NCBI GenBank assembly: GCA_943788005.1
Contig: CALSOP010000002.1
Span: 186,001 to 250,000, forward strand
Length of the DNA stretch: 64,000 nt
Direction of reading: 5' to 3'
From: an uncultured Gammaproteobacteria bacterium
GTDB taxonomy: Bacteria; Pseudomonadota; Gammaproteobacteria; Eutrophobiales; Eutrophobiaceae
Part shown: piece by piece, positions 1-9,386 of the stretch
Layout: each line of letters starts with the position of its first letter
Position numbering within the stretch: position 1 is the first letter of the stretch
Notes under the pieces: generated by a model
Seen by the model: the letters and a program-made list of their open reading frames with translations, nothing else
The model's database searches: none
Told to the model about the DNA's origin: nothing
Program-made: the position numbers and the translations under genes

Positions 1-2
1 CG

Positions 3-1061
3 CCTATTGTTATCGCTTTTAAAAATGAAGACAGTGGCATCATGGTTGATGCTGTTTTTCTTAGTGAGAAAGAAATTAGTTTAATCTTTGGCTATACACG
101 CTCATATTACTTTGCTGACCCTAACTCTGTAATAGGTGCCGTTCATTTTCTTAAATCAATACTTCCTAAAAAACCAATTGATGAGTTATACACAGTACTT
201 GGCCGTTTACGACAGGGGAAGACTGAACGTCACAGGACATTTACCACACACTTAAGTAACACCAGAGATAAATTTGTACATGCGGAAGGTGATACTGGAC
301 TTGTCATGATTGTATTTACATTACCATCGTACAATCTGGTTTTTAAAATTATTCGCGACAAGTTTGGTTACCCAAAAACTGTTTCACGTGATGAGGTTAT
401 TGGTAAATACAAACTTGTATCAAAGCATGATAGAGCTGGCAGATTGATTGACACACAAGAGTTTCTAAATCTTAAATTTCCTATTAATCGATTCTCTAGA
501 GATCTCCTGGTTGAGTTGCTCGAAGGCGCCTCAGAAAGCGTACGCATGGAAGGCAAGAACCTGCTCTTGAAAAGAGTCTATACAGAACGGCGTGTACGAC
601 CATTAAACCTCTACATCAATGAAGTTGCAGAAGAAGAAGCTATCGCCGCAGTAGTTGATTACGGCCAAACGATTAAAGACCTGGCGCAAACGAATATTTT
701 CACTGGTGATCTGCTTTTAAAAAATTTTGGCGTTACACAACATAAACGCGTTATTTTCTACGATTATGATGAGGTGTCATTGGTAACTGAATGTAACTTT
801 CGTGAGATACCTGAAGCTAGTGACTTTGATGATGAGATGCTGGCAGACACCTGGTACTACGTTGGCGCAAACGATATATTTCCTGAAGAGTTTATTAAAT
901 TTTTATCCATGAATGAAAAGCTTAAAATAGAATTCATGAATCATCATCAGGATTTATTAACCGCTCAATACTGGCGTAAGGTAAAACAGCATCATATTAG
1001 TGGAGAGGTTTCATTAGTTGTTCCCTACACCTCTACTACCGCAACACTTAAGGAAAAATAG
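3..1061 (+). CDS. aceK: Isocitrate dehydrogenase kinase/phosphatase, C-terminal part (5' end outside window)
   Basis: AceK phosphorylates and dephosphorylates isocitrate dehydrogenase and so sets the split between the TCA cycle and the glyoxylate shunt. The frame is open from base 3 (reads PIVIAFKNEDSGI before the first ATG at 42), so the gene begins upstream; about 352 of the usual 570-600 residues are visible. The C-terminal kinase lobe shows FTGDLLLKNFG and FYDYDEV, which match the catalytic Asp/Asn loop and the metal-binding Asp motif of the E. coli enzyme. The protein ends normally at 1061, 10 bp from a convergent gene. Whether aceA/aceB lie upstream cannot be seen. The identification is by motif and overall similarity over the whole visible stretch. 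Confidence 0.95.
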   Translation, partial: PIVIAFKNEDSGIMVDAVFLSEKEISLIFGYTRSYYFADPNSVIGAVHFLKSILPKKPIDELYTVLGRLRQGKTERHRTFTTHLSNTRDKFVHAEGDTGLVMIVFTLPSYNLVFKIIRDKFGYPKTVSRDEVIGKYKLVSKHDRAGRLIDTQEFLNLKFPINRFSRDLLVELLEGASESVRMEGKNLLLKRVYTERRVRPLNLYINEVAEEEAIAAVVDYGQTIKDLAQTNIFTGDLLLKNFGVTQHKRVIFYDYDEVSLVTECNFREIPEASDFDDEMLADTWYYVGANDIFPEEFIKFLSMNEKLKIEFMNHHQDLLTAQYWRKVKQHHISGEVSLVVPYTSTTATLKEK

Positions 1062-1070
1062 ACTAGTGCC

Positions 1071-1715
1071 TTATTCTTCTATTTTTATACCATGCTTTTC
1101 AATAACTGATTTAAGGAATTTATTTCGAACATAAACTTCATCGCACTCTGAGAACACACGATTTATATAAACAGAAATAACAAACATTATAAATGCGTAT
1201 ATAAGAACAATCCCGCCGAGAAACGAATGATATTTATCCCCTTGTGCTACTAGCATCAAGCATTGAGGTATTATCGCTGGCACTGAAAAACTCAAATAAA
1301 CTGTTTTACTTGCGGAATAAGTAATGATCGAACCCGCAATTAAAGTTGCAATGAATAATAAGAGGATCCCATGATGCAGAATATTCTCGAGCAAAGGAAG
1401 TGCTCCCTCAGGTATGAATATAAAACCCGTAAGCCCCCACATTGTCCCTGATATTGCTGAGGTAATTAAAAAAACCATCATCCAAACATCGATGTTTTTC
1501 TCGTGGTCACTATTATTAAATTTCCAGGTAACAAAAAACCGTGCTGATGTAAATATCGTAAAAATGATGAACCAAGTATTTAAAACCGTGTCAGGAGTAA
1601 TACCTTTAAATAACCAAAAAGCCATAACAGCACCGAAATATGTTGCTGTATAGGAAAAATAAGACTGATCGTAAAGTCGCTGTATTTGATTCTTATTTAT
1701 TATCATAATGGTCAA
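1071..1715 (-). CDS. Orphan multi-pass membrane protein resembling the N-terminal sensor region of GGDEF/kinase proteins
   Basis: The protein has 214 residues with about six hydrophobic segments, a short cytoplasmic N-terminus (QIQRLYDQSYFSYTATYFGA) and a charged C-terminus. The pattern, with SGTMWGLTGFIF in the middle and a final helix running into INRVFSE, is like the membrane-anchored sensor modules that normally precede GGDEF, EAL or histidine-kinase domains. Here translation stops about 25 residues after the last helix, so no output domain is present and none follows downstream. A start at the second Met (residue 4) is equally possible. It converges on aceK and is followed by dapB on the same strand 36 bp away. 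No function can be assigned; it may be a remnant or a stand-alone partner protein. Confidence 0.7.
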   Translation of the reverse strand: MTIMIINKNQIQRLYDQSYFSYTATYFGAVMAFWLFKGITPDTVLNTWFIIFTIFTSARFFVTWKFNNSDHEKNIDVWMMVFLITSAISGTMWGLTGFIFIPEGALPLLENILHHGILLLFIATLIAGSIITYSASKTVYLSFSVPAIIPQCLMLVAQGDKYHSFLGGIVLIYAFIMFVISVYINRVFSECDEVYVRNKFLKSVIEKHGIKIEE

Positions 1716-1751
1716 TTAATATAACTTTCTATTAATAGAGTATTTTGTCTT

Positions 1752-2618
<867 letters not shown>

Positions 2619-2673
2619 TTAACATTCTGAAAATTTTATGCCGTCACTAGTCACACATAATGACAACTGCATT

Positions 2674-3279
2674 TTAAACTGTAGGAGGTATTGTCATTTG
2701 CATTGATTCTCTTTCCATCCAGCTAGCATACCAGCAGTCTAGTTTTGGATGCACCTTATGCCAATCTTCTTCGGGTAGTCGAAAATCAAGATAAGCAAGG
2801 GCACATGCTACCCCTATTTGTCCAATCGTGACCGGACCAATAAGTCGTGTCATTTCTGAGTCTAAAGAGAGCAATGCCCGTCTTATCACATTTAATTGTC
2901 GAGCCCGCATATCGCTATATTGCTCAGATTCCGGGCGTAAACTGTCCAAACGTATCATCACAGCAGCATCGAGAATACCATCGGCAAGCGCTTGTAGACG
3001 CAAGGCATTCCAGCGTGATTCTCCAGCAGCAGGAAAAAGAACTACCTCCTTATTCAGACTGTCCAGATATTCACAAATCACAGGCGAATCAAACAATATT
3101 TGATTATCGGCGATCATCAGCGCGGGTACTTTTCCAAGTGGGTTAGCATTTGCTAATTCAGGTGGATTTTCCCAAGGATTTGATACTATTAACTCAATCT
3201 TATCTTCGAGACCCAACTCTATAGCAGCAATTCGTACTTTACGGACATAGGGCGATGTTGGAGAAAAATATAGCTTCAT
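2674..3279 (-). CDS. Glutathione S-transferase family protein
   Basis: This 201-residue cytosolic protein has the two-domain GST layout. The N-terminal thioredoxin-like half begins with SPTSPYVRKVRI, which places a serine/tyrosine at the glutathione-activating position, and continues with NPLGKVPAL (cis-Pro loop) and DSPVICEYLD, the glutathione gamma-Glu binding motif. The helical C-terminal half contains GPVTIGQIGVACALAYLDFR, a GST_C-type core. Length is typical. The gene is divergent from a TetR regulator 240 bp away, with two perfect palindromes in between, which suggests that it is induced by an electrophile or other small molecule sensed by that regulator. The substrate cannot be told from the sequence. 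Confidence 0.9.
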   Translation of the reverse strand: MKLYFSPTSPYVRKVRIAAIELGLEDKIELIVSNPWENPPELANANPLGKVPALMIADNQILFDSPVICEYLDSLNKEVVLFPAAGESRWNALRLQALADGILDAAVMIRLDSLRPESEQYSDMRARQLNVIRRALLSLDSEMTRLIGPVTIGQIGVACALAYLDFRLPEEDWHKVHPKLDCWYASWMERESMQMTIPPTV

Positions 3280-3314
3280 TGCTTATCATTTTCCTTTATT
3301 TATTAAATCAAGAC

Positions 3315-3336
3315 TACAACAATACAGATTGTTGTA
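3315..3336. promoter_or_regulatory. Perfect inverted repeat (9 bp arms) upstream of gst, candidate operator
   Basis: TACAACAAT - 4 bp - ATTGTTGTA is an exact inverted repeat lying 36 bp before the gst start codon. Its position and size fit an operator for the divergent TetR protein, but no promoter elements were assigned, and binding is inference only. Confidence 0.45.
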
Positions 3337-3359
3337 TGTTCATTCAATAATTTATAGAT

Positions 3360-3373
3360 GGTCATATATGACC
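3360..3373. promoter_or_regulatory. Perfect 14-bp palindrome GGTCATATATGACC, candidate operator
   Basis: The self-complementary GGTCATA/TATGACC lies in the same gst-tetR gap, 24 bp beyond the first palindrome. A third partial element, ACCGGTCT at 3459-3466, resembles half of the TAGACCGGTCTA-type boxes known for NemR-like TetR regulators and lies 53 bp before tetR. Which of the three is the true operator cannot be decided here. Confidence 0.4.
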
Positions 3374-3518
3374 TTTCTTTCTTACCTAAAGTGGAGGTAA
3401 TTTTCTGTCTCTGTAGTTGAACTTGTAACATGCGAACCAGAAATTAATGAATTAATCTACCGGTCTGTCAAAAGATGGTGACACGATTCTGCAACGAAAA
3501 GATGATATAAAGGATCTT

Positions 3519-4100
3519 ATGGCAAGACTTAGAGAGTTTGATTACGACAAAACCTTGGTAAGTGCGGGGAAGCAATTCTGGGCTAATGGTTATCAAGCGA
3601 CATCCATCAAGGACATTGCTTCCGTTACTGGTGTAAAACCCGGTAGCTTATACAAGGCATTTGGTGATAAAAAAGGATTGTTTCTAAAATGCGTTAAGCA
3701 TTATATGGAACATACTTCTTATTATGCGATCCTCATTGAAAATCCTGATGCTCCATTTAAAGCAAGTCTGCGTAAAATTTTCAACCTGATGGTAGACAGT
3801 TGTGACGAATCTGTCCGGAATAGTGGTTGTTTAGTAACAAACTCTGCTTACGAAATGGCCTCTGTCGATGAAGAGATCTTTGGTGAAATGAATAAGCACC
3901 TCTCCCAAATGAAGCAAGCCGTCCTCAGTCGTATCCGTTCAGCACAAGCGTCAGGAGAAATCGATAAAGAAAAGGATGCCGATTCCTTAGCCGCCTACAT
4001 CATGACGCTAATACAAGGTTTGTTAGTCTCATCTAGAGTGACCAAAGATCAATCAGAAATGCGAAAAGCGATTGAGATGGGTTTAAGCTTATTAGACTAA
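3519..4100 (+). CDS. TetR/AcrR family transcriptional regulator
   Basis: This 193-residue regulator has an N-terminal helix-turn-helix (about residues 10-55) containing SIKDIASVTGVKPGSLYKAF followed by DKKGLF, the standard TetR DNA-binding signature. The C-terminal ligand/dimer domain contains NSGCLVTNSAYEMA; the conserved Cys in this motif is a feature of the NemR/ComR-like branch, several members of which sense electrophiles. An AGGATCTT segment lies just before the ATG and may be the ribosome binding site. The gene is divergent from gst, so gst and itself are the likely targets. It ends 60 bp from the convergent dnaJ gene. The inducer is unknown. Confidence 0.9.
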   Translation: MARLREFDYDKTLVSAGKQFWANGYQATSIKDIASVTGVKPGSLYKAFGDKKGLFLKCVKHYMEHTSYYAILIENPDAPFKASLRKIFNLMVDSCDESVRNSGCLVTNSAYEMASVDEEIFGEMNKHLSQMKQAVLSRIRSAQASGEIDKEKDADSLAAYIMTLIQGLLVSSRVTKDQSEMRKAIEMGLSLLD

Positions 4101-4160
4101 TATTGTTTTAAAATTATTAGCTGACATCCTGAATAGGTGTCCTGCTTTAAACTGTCCCAA

Positions 4161-5292
4161 TTAACTTGTCATTGAATCAAAAAACTTTTTAACACCGTCC
4201 ACCCAGGAACTGGCCTGCGGACTATGTTTATTACCACCACTATCCATTGTCGCTTCAAATTCTTTTAATATTTCTTTTTGTTTGCTGGTTAACTTAACGG
4301 GTGTTTCAATAATAATCCGGCAAAGTAAATCACCTGTTGATGAGCTTCTTACCGAACGAACACCTTTTGATTTAAGACGAAACATTTTTCCGCTTTGTGA
4401 TTCAGCAGGAATTTTCAATTTAACTTTTCCATTTAAGGTCGGCACTTCAAGTTCGCCACCCAACGCCGCAGTGGTAAAACTGATAGGCACATCACAATAA
4501 AGATCCGTAGTATCACGCTCAAAGATAGGATGAGCCTTAACAGAGATATGTACATATAGATCACCAGCCGGACCACTGTTTTCTCCAGCCTCACCTTCAC
4601 CAGAAAGACGAATCCGGTCACCATTATCGACACCTTCCGGCACCTTGACTGAGATGGTTTTACTATCCCTGACACGACCCTCGCCTCGACAAGGTCCACA
4701 TGGATCACTAATTATCTTTCCTTGACCACGACACTGCGGACAGGCTTGTTGAACAGAAAAAAAGCCTTGTTGCATTCTAACCTGTCCATGGCCGGCACAG
4801 GTTGGGCAGCTTACCGGGGAGCTTCCTTTTTTTGCACCGGAACCTTTACAGCTCTCACAGACCACCATTTTCGGAACACGAATTTTTACTGTCGTTCCAG
4901 CAACGGCATCTTCCAAAGACAGTTCAAGGTTATAACGTAAATCCGCACCGCGATAGACACGGTTACCACCACGTCCACCAGCCGCCACCGCCAAAAATAT
5001 CACCAAAGACACTATCGAAGATGTCACCAAACCCGGCACCGCCAGCACCGCCACCAGCACTGGTTTCTACACCGGCATGACCAAATTGATCATAAGCAGC
5101 GCGTTTTTGCGGATCAGATAAAATGTCATGTGCTTCTTTTGCTTCTTTAAACTTTTCCTCGGCCTTGTCATCGCCTTCATTACGATCAGGGTGGTGTTTC
5201 ATTGCCAAACGACGATAGGCTTTTTTTAATTCAGCCTCATCAGCATTTTTGGAAACGCCTAATACTTCGTAATAATCTCGTTTATCTGCCAT
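4161..5292 (-). CDS. dnaJ: Chaperone DnaJ, split by a one-base frameshift near 4981
   Basis: DnaJ is the co-chaperone that delivers substrates to DnaK and stimulates its ATPase. The J domain (HHPDRN present) is read from 5292 and runs into the Gly/Phe-rich linker, where the frame ends in WWTWW-stop near 4963. The rest of the protein continues in another frame: [20 protein letters not shown], then four zinc-finger repeats ([32 protein letters not shown]) and the substrate-binding C-terminal domains. Removing the single G at 4981 on the + strand restores one reading frame of 376 codons, exactly the length of E. coli DnaJ, with a clean Gly-rich run. This suggests a sequencing error or very recent mutation rather than decay. 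The gene is third after grpE and dnaK in the heat-shock operon. Confidence 0.93.
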
Positions 5293-5353
5293 GCCTATAA
5301 CTCTTTTATATTTTTATTTTATGTACATTTTGCATAACGCTAATACGCAAATA

Positions 5354-5383
5354 AGCCCGGAGAGGATAACTCTTCTCCAGGCT
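5354..5383 (-). terminator. Hairpin in the dnaK-dnaJ spacer
   Basis: AGCC-C-GGAGA and TCTCC-A-GGCT can form a stem with one mismatch between the end of dnaK and the start of dnaJ. On the transcribed strand it is followed by only a weak T-run, so it may act as a partial terminator or an mRNA-processing structure that lowers dnaJ relative to dnaK; on the + strand it is followed by GTTTTATT. Confidence 0.45.
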
Positions 5384-5426
5384 GTTTTATTGTAATTATG
5401 CTGCTTTAATAAAAGCTTCTATGCGA

Positions 5427-7358
5427 TTATTTTTTCTCGTCTTCAACTTCTTCAAACTCAGCATCGACAACATTATCATCTGCTGGCTCACTAGCCGCAG
5501 CCTCAGGATTAGCACCTGCATCGCCACCTTCTGCAGATTGCTGTTCTGCATAAGCACGTTCTGCAAGTTTTCCTGCAACTTCCGTTAACTTGGTTGTCTT
5601 TTCTGTAATCGCTTCCTTGTCCTCACCTTTCAAGGCCTCTTCAAGATCCGCTATGGCAGCTTCAATCTCAGTCTTTTCTTGCTCTTCGACCTTGTCACCA
5701 AGATCTTCAATTGATTTCTTAGTTGCATGGATCATGTTTTCTGCCATGTTTCTAGTTTCAACCAATTCTTTTGCAAGTCGATCTTCTTCTGCGTGCGCTT
5801 CAGCATCTTTAACCATGTTGTCGATTTCTTCATCAGAAAGACCACTAGATGCCTTGATCACAATAGACTGTTCTTTACCTGTCGCCTTATCTTTTGCAGA
5901 GACATTCAAGATACCATTTGCATCAATATCAAAGTTAACTTCAATTTGCGGAACGCCTCTTGGTGCTGGTGGGATATCACTTAGGTCAAAACGACCCAAT
6001 GATTTATTGCCCGCAGCCATCTCACGTTCACCCTGCATTACATGCACGGTAACAGCGATTTGGTTATTTTCAGCCGTGGAAAAAACCTGATTCGCTTTAG
6101 TTGGTATCGTTGTATTCTTATCAATCAACTTAGTCATGATGCCGCCCATTGTCTCAATACCTAAAGACAACGGTGTCACGTCTAATAAGAGTACGTCTTT
6201 AACATCACCACCTAAAACACCGGCTTGAATAGCCGCACCAACAGCTACCGCTTCATCTGGGTTTACATCCTTACGCGGTTCTTTCTCAAAAAACGCTTGA
6301 ACCTTTTCTTGTACCATTGGCATACGGGTTTGACCACCAACCAAAATAACATCAGTAATATCAGATTTTGATAGGCCGGCATCATCGAGAGCTACTTTAC
6401 AAGGCGCAATGGTACGTTCAACTAGTTCGCCTACCAATGATTCCAACTTGGCTCGCGTCATCTTCAAATTAAGATGCTTAGGACCACTAGAATCGGCAGT
6501 GATATATGGTAAATTAATATCCGTTTGCTGACTGGACGATAATTCTATCTTCGCTTTTTCAGCGGCTTCTTTAAGACGTTGCAGCGCTAGTGGATCGTTA
6601 TGTAGATCAACGCCCTGCTCTTTCTTGAATTCCTCACAAAGGAAATCAATGATTCGAAAATCGAAATCTTCACCACCAAGGAAAGTGTCACCATTAGTTG
6701 AAAGCACTTCAAACTGATGTTCTCCATCTATCTCGGCAATTTCAATAATAGATACGTCAAACGTACCGCCACCCAAATCGTAGACTGCAATCTTGGCGTC
6801 GCCACGCTTTTTATCCATACCGTAGGCTAATGCTGCAGCAGTTGGTTCATTGATAATACGTTTAACATCAAGACCCGCAATTCGTCCTGCATCTTTGGTA
6901 GCTTGACGTTGTGAATCATTAAAATACGCAGGTACCGTTATGACGGCTTCCGTAACATCTTCGCCTAGATAGTCTTCTGCGGTTTTCTTCATCTTCATCA
7001 AGACGCGCGCAGAGACTTCAGGTGGCGCCATCTTTTTACCGTTGATTTCAACCCAGGCATCGCCGTTATCTGCCTTAACAATTTTGTAAGGTACGAGCTT
7101 GATATCTTTTTGAACCGTATCTTCATCAAAACGGCGACCGATGAGTCGCTTAACCGCATACAGTGTATTATCTGGGTTAGTTACAGATTGACGTTTTGCT
7201 GATTGGCCAACGAGCACTTCATCACCATCAGCGTAAGCAACGATTGATGGTGTGGTCCTCGCACCTTCGCTATTTTCTATGACCTTTGCTTCGCCACCCT
7301 CGAGAACTGCCACACATGAGTTGGTGGTACCGAGATCAATTCCAATTATCTTTGCCAT
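5427..7358 (-). CDS. dnaK: Chaperone protein DnaK (Hsp70)
   Basis: DnaK is the cytoplasmic Hsp70 ATPase that binds exposed hydrophobic segments of client proteins. At 643 residues it has full length. The nucleotide-binding domain opens with [11 protein letters not shown] and holds [12 protein letters not shown] and [10 protein letters not shown]; the linker [16 protein letters not shown] leads to the substrate-binding domain; the C-terminal lid ends in the acidic [10 protein letters not shown] tail typical of the family. It lies between grpE and dnaJ, with a 127-bp gap on the grpE side that carries a clear sigma-32 type promoter, so it can be transcribed both with hrcA-grpE and on its own. 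Ribosome binding site GGAGAAG precedes the ATG. Confidence 0.98.
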   Translation of the reverse strand: MAKIIGIDLGTTNSCVAVLEGGEAKVIENSEGARTTPSIVAYADGDEVLVGQSAKRQSVTNPDNTLYAVKRLIGRRFDEDTVQKDIKLVPYKIVKADNGDAWVEINGKKMAPPEVSARVLMKMKKTAEDYLGEDVTEAVITVPAYFNDSQRQATKDAGRIAGLDVKRIINEPTAAALAYGMDKKRGDAKIAVYDLGGGTFDVSIIEIAEIDGEHQFEVLSTNGDTFLGGEDFDFRIIDFLCEEFKKEQGVDLHNDPLALQRLKEAAEKAKIELSSSQQTDINLPYITADSSGPKHLNLKMTRAKLESLVGELVERTIAPCKVALDDAGLSKSDITDVILVGGQTRMPMVQEKVQAFFEKEPRKDVNPDEAVAVGAAIQAGVLGGDVKDVLLLDVTPLSLGIETMGGIMTKLIDKNTTIPTKANQVFSTAENNQIAVTVHVMQGEREMAAGNKSLGRFDLSDIPPAPRGVPQIEVNFDIDANGILNVSAKDKATGKEQSIVIKASSGLSDEEIDNMVKDAEAHAEEDRLAKELVETRNMAENMIHATKKSIEDLGDKVEEQEKTEIEAAIADLEEALKGEDKEAITEKTTKLTEVAGKLAERAYAEQQSAEGGDAGANPEAAASEPADDNVVDAEFEEVEDEKK

Positions 7359-7423
7359 TTGTCTTCTCCAAAATACTTAACTTGCTGATTCGTTGTGTTT
7401 AATTAAAATAATGTTGTTTGAAT

Positions 7424-7452
7424 AAATGTGGACAGTTGCCTTCTATTTCAAG
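7424..7452 (-). promoter_or_regulatory. Sigma-32 (RpoH) type heat-shock promoter of dnaK
   Basis: On the minus strand CTTGAAA (7452-7446) is followed after 14 bp by CCACATTT (7431-7424). This matches the RpoH consensus CTTGAAA - 12 to 15 bp - CCCCATNT at all but one position of the -10 block. It would give a leader of about 60 nt before dnaK. Confidence 0.75.
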
Positions 7453-7485
7453 CCTTTAATACTAAAAACTTATGAAATAACCCTA

Positions 7486-8079
7486 TTATTTAGCAACAAC
7501 GACCATTGCTGGTCTCACAAGACGTCCATTCAACTCATATCCCTTCTGCATGACCGTCACCACAGTGCCTGATTCAGCACCTTCTATTGCTTGCATTGAA
7601 ACCGCTTCATGTTGTTCTGGATTGAATTTTTCACCCTGTGGATCAACGGCTTTCACATTGAATTTATCCATAGCTGTATTAAACATCTTTATGGTCAAAT
7701 CCATGCCTTCACGCAAATCGTCTATATTCTCAGCACTTTCAGCAGCAGAGATACCCAATTCCAGACTATCCATAATAGGCAACAATTCGTTTACGAATTT
7801 TTCCAAAGCATATTTATGCGCATTTTCGACATCTCGTGACGTTCGCTTACGCAGATTATCCATTTCAGCCTGAGCCCTGAGCGCGAGGTCTTTATTCGCC
7901 TGAGAGCGTTCTTTTTCTTTTTCAAGCTGATTTTGCAAAGATTCGATATCGCTAATCGCTTCCTCTGCTGGTTCTAACTCACCCTCAATTTCTAAAGCTT
8001 CGCTAGCCTCGTTTAACAATTCTTCTGACGTTTCAGTTTCTTGCTCTACAACGTCATGTGTTTTATCTTGACCTGTCAT
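7486..8079 (-). CDS. grpE: Nucleotide exchange factor GrpE
   Basis: GrpE releases ADP from DnaK and acts as a thermosensor of the Hsp70 cycle. The start chosen (MTGQDKTHD) has a good GAGG ribosome site and gives 197 residues, the same length as E. coli GrpE; an upstream in-frame ATG at 8118 would add 13 residues without a ribosome site. The first 60 residues are acidic and disordered, followed by a long coiled coil (about 45-100) and the C-terminal beta domain ending LVRPAMVVVAK, the family hallmark. It sits 66 bp after hrcA and before dnaK, the gene order typical of CIRCE-regulated operons. Confidence 0.96.
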   Translation of the reverse strand: MTGQDKTHDVVEQETETSEELLNEASEALEIEGELEPAEEAISDIESLQNQLEKEKERSQANKDLALRAQAEMDNLRKRTSRDVENAHKYALEKFVNELLPIMDSLELGISAAESAENIDDLREGMDLTIKMFNTAMDKFNVKAVDPQGEKFNPEQHEAVSMQAIEGAESGTVVTVMQKGYELNGRLVRPAMVVVAK

Positions 8080-8145
8080 TTCTAACCTCTTTTTAGACAA
8101 TACAATCCCCGCGTCCATACGAACGCTCTTTTCAATAAGTGGGGA

Positions 8146-9207
8146 TTAATTTTTCGAGTTCAAGGCAACACCAAGCATTTTTGCCGTAATATCTACAATT
8201 GGAATCACTCGCTCATAATGCATACGCGTGGGTCCGATTACGCCTAAAACGCCCAGTATTTCACCATCGACTTCATAAGGAGACGTGACAACACTACAGT
8301 TGTCTAGTACGTCATAACCTGATTCTTCACCAATAAAAATCTGCATGCCATCTGCATTAATTGCCTGCTCAAGTAGATGCAAAATATCTCGCTTTTGATT
8401 AAATGTTTCAAATAACTTCTTTAATTTTTCTACATCGGAAAGTTCAGCCAAATCCATTAGGTTTGTTTGTCCTGAAAGCAATAAATCATCACCGTGACTC
8501 TTGGTATCGTCGTTAGTGAATGCAGTTTGCGCCATTTCAATTGCCGACTGCATGGACTGGTTGACCTCTTCCTTCATCTTTTCCAATTCGTCAAGAATTG
8601 AAGCTCTCACAACTTTCAAGTCTTTACCGGCAAAGATCTCATTAAGATAGTTAGAAATCTTTTGTAGCTCGGAGCTTGAATAATTTTTATCCGTATTAAT
8701 AATTCTATTTTGTACTTCTCGATCATTCACAACCAGGATCACCAATACCCGATTTGCTGATAAGGAAACAAACTCAATATGCTGCAGTTTAGACTGACTG
8801 CTACGTGGCAGCATAACGACTCCTGCCAATTGAGTTATGTCCGATAACATCGATGATGTACGCTGCATCAATGAGGAATAATCATTTTCAGGGGCCATTT
8901 CTCGTGCAATTTTCTCGACTTCTGCTGAATTAAGATCATTCACCCGCAACAGCTTATCAACAAACATTCGATACCCCTTGGCTGTCGGTACTCGTCCGGC
9001 TGAGGTATGTGGTGAATGCAACAGACCAAAATCTTCAAGATCGGCCATAACATTACGTATCGAGGCAGGACTCAAGTTTAAATCTGAATCTTTAGAGAGT
9101 GTACGCGAACCAACCGGAGCACCATCATTTATGAAATGCTCTACCAAAGCCTTAAAGAGATAAAGGCTGCGTTCGGATAATTGCGACGAATCTGTTGCTG
9201 AAGCCAT
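8146..9207 (-). CDS. hrcA: Heat-inducible transcription repressor HrcA
   Basis: HrcA is a dimeric repressor that binds CIRCE operators and is kept active by the GroE chaperonin, so that loss of free GroE under stress de-represses heat-shock genes. The 353-residue protein has the N-terminal winged helix (SPASIRNVMADLEDFGLL, about residues 47-65) and the conserved TSAGRVPTAKGYRMFVD directly after, followed by the GAF-like core and dimerisation region ending GPTRMHYERVIPIVDITAKML. A CIRCE element lies 37 bp upstream, so the gene is autoregulated. No good ribosome site is seen before the ATG. HrcA together with RpoH control is found in only part of the Gammaproteobacteria. Confidence 0.96.
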   Translation of the reverse strand: MASATDSSQLSERSLYLFKALVEHFINDGAPVGSRTLSKDSDLNLSPASIRNVMADLEDFGLLHSPHTSAGRVPTAKGYRMFVDKLLRVNDLNSAEVEKIAREMAPENDYSSLMQRTSSMLSDITQLAGVVMLPRSSQSKLQHIEFVSLSANRVLVILVVNDREVQNRIINTDKNYSSSELQKISNYLNEIFAGKDLKVVRASILDELEKMKEEVNQSMQSAIEMAQTAFTNDDTKSHGDDLLLSGQTNLMDLAELSDVEKLKKLFETFNQKRDILHLLEQAINADGMQIFIGEESGYDVLDNCSVVTSPYEVDGEILGVLGVIGPTRMHYERVIPIVDITAKMLGVALNSKN

Positions 9208-9243
9208 ACTTAATCGAGTATTAGAGGGATAATAAGTTGAAAT

Positions 9244-9270
9244 TTAGCACTCTCCTGTATTGAGTGCAAA
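9244..9270. promoter_or_regulatory. CIRCE operator for HrcA
   Basis: TTAGCACTC (9244-9252) - 9 bp - GAGTGCAAA (9262-9270) matches the CIRCE consensus TTAGCACTC-N9-GAGTGCTAA at 17 of 18 arm positions with the exact spacer length. It lies between hrcA and the divergent nadK, close to hrcA. Confidence 0.9.
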
Positions 9271-9386
9271 ACATCTTCAACACAACTTATAATATAATCC
9301 AACAAGCAATAACTTCGGAGAGTTATTGGTCACTCCAACAGAGCATGCTATGTTTGACGAAAAACCAACAGGATAGCTTCATTACT

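Noticed and set aside
4123..4141. Imperfect hairpin between tetR and dnaJ
   Set aside because: GACATCCT/AGGTGTC pairs only with a bulge and no T-run follows on either strand; too weak for a terminator call.
4433..4708. 91-codon frame within dnaJ
   Set aside because: Shadow of the dnaJ zinc-finger and C-terminal coding region on the same strand in another frame.
9213..9270. Sigma-70 promoter overlapping the CIRCE element (TTGCAC, 17 bp, TAAATT on the minus strand)
   Set aside because: Only 3 of 6 and 4 of 6 matches; plausible position but too weak to list as a feature.
9264..9386. Upstream extension of nadK to 9264
   Set aside because: The extra 41 residues do not resemble NadK and overlap the CIRCE operator; the ATG at 9387 gives the normal length.
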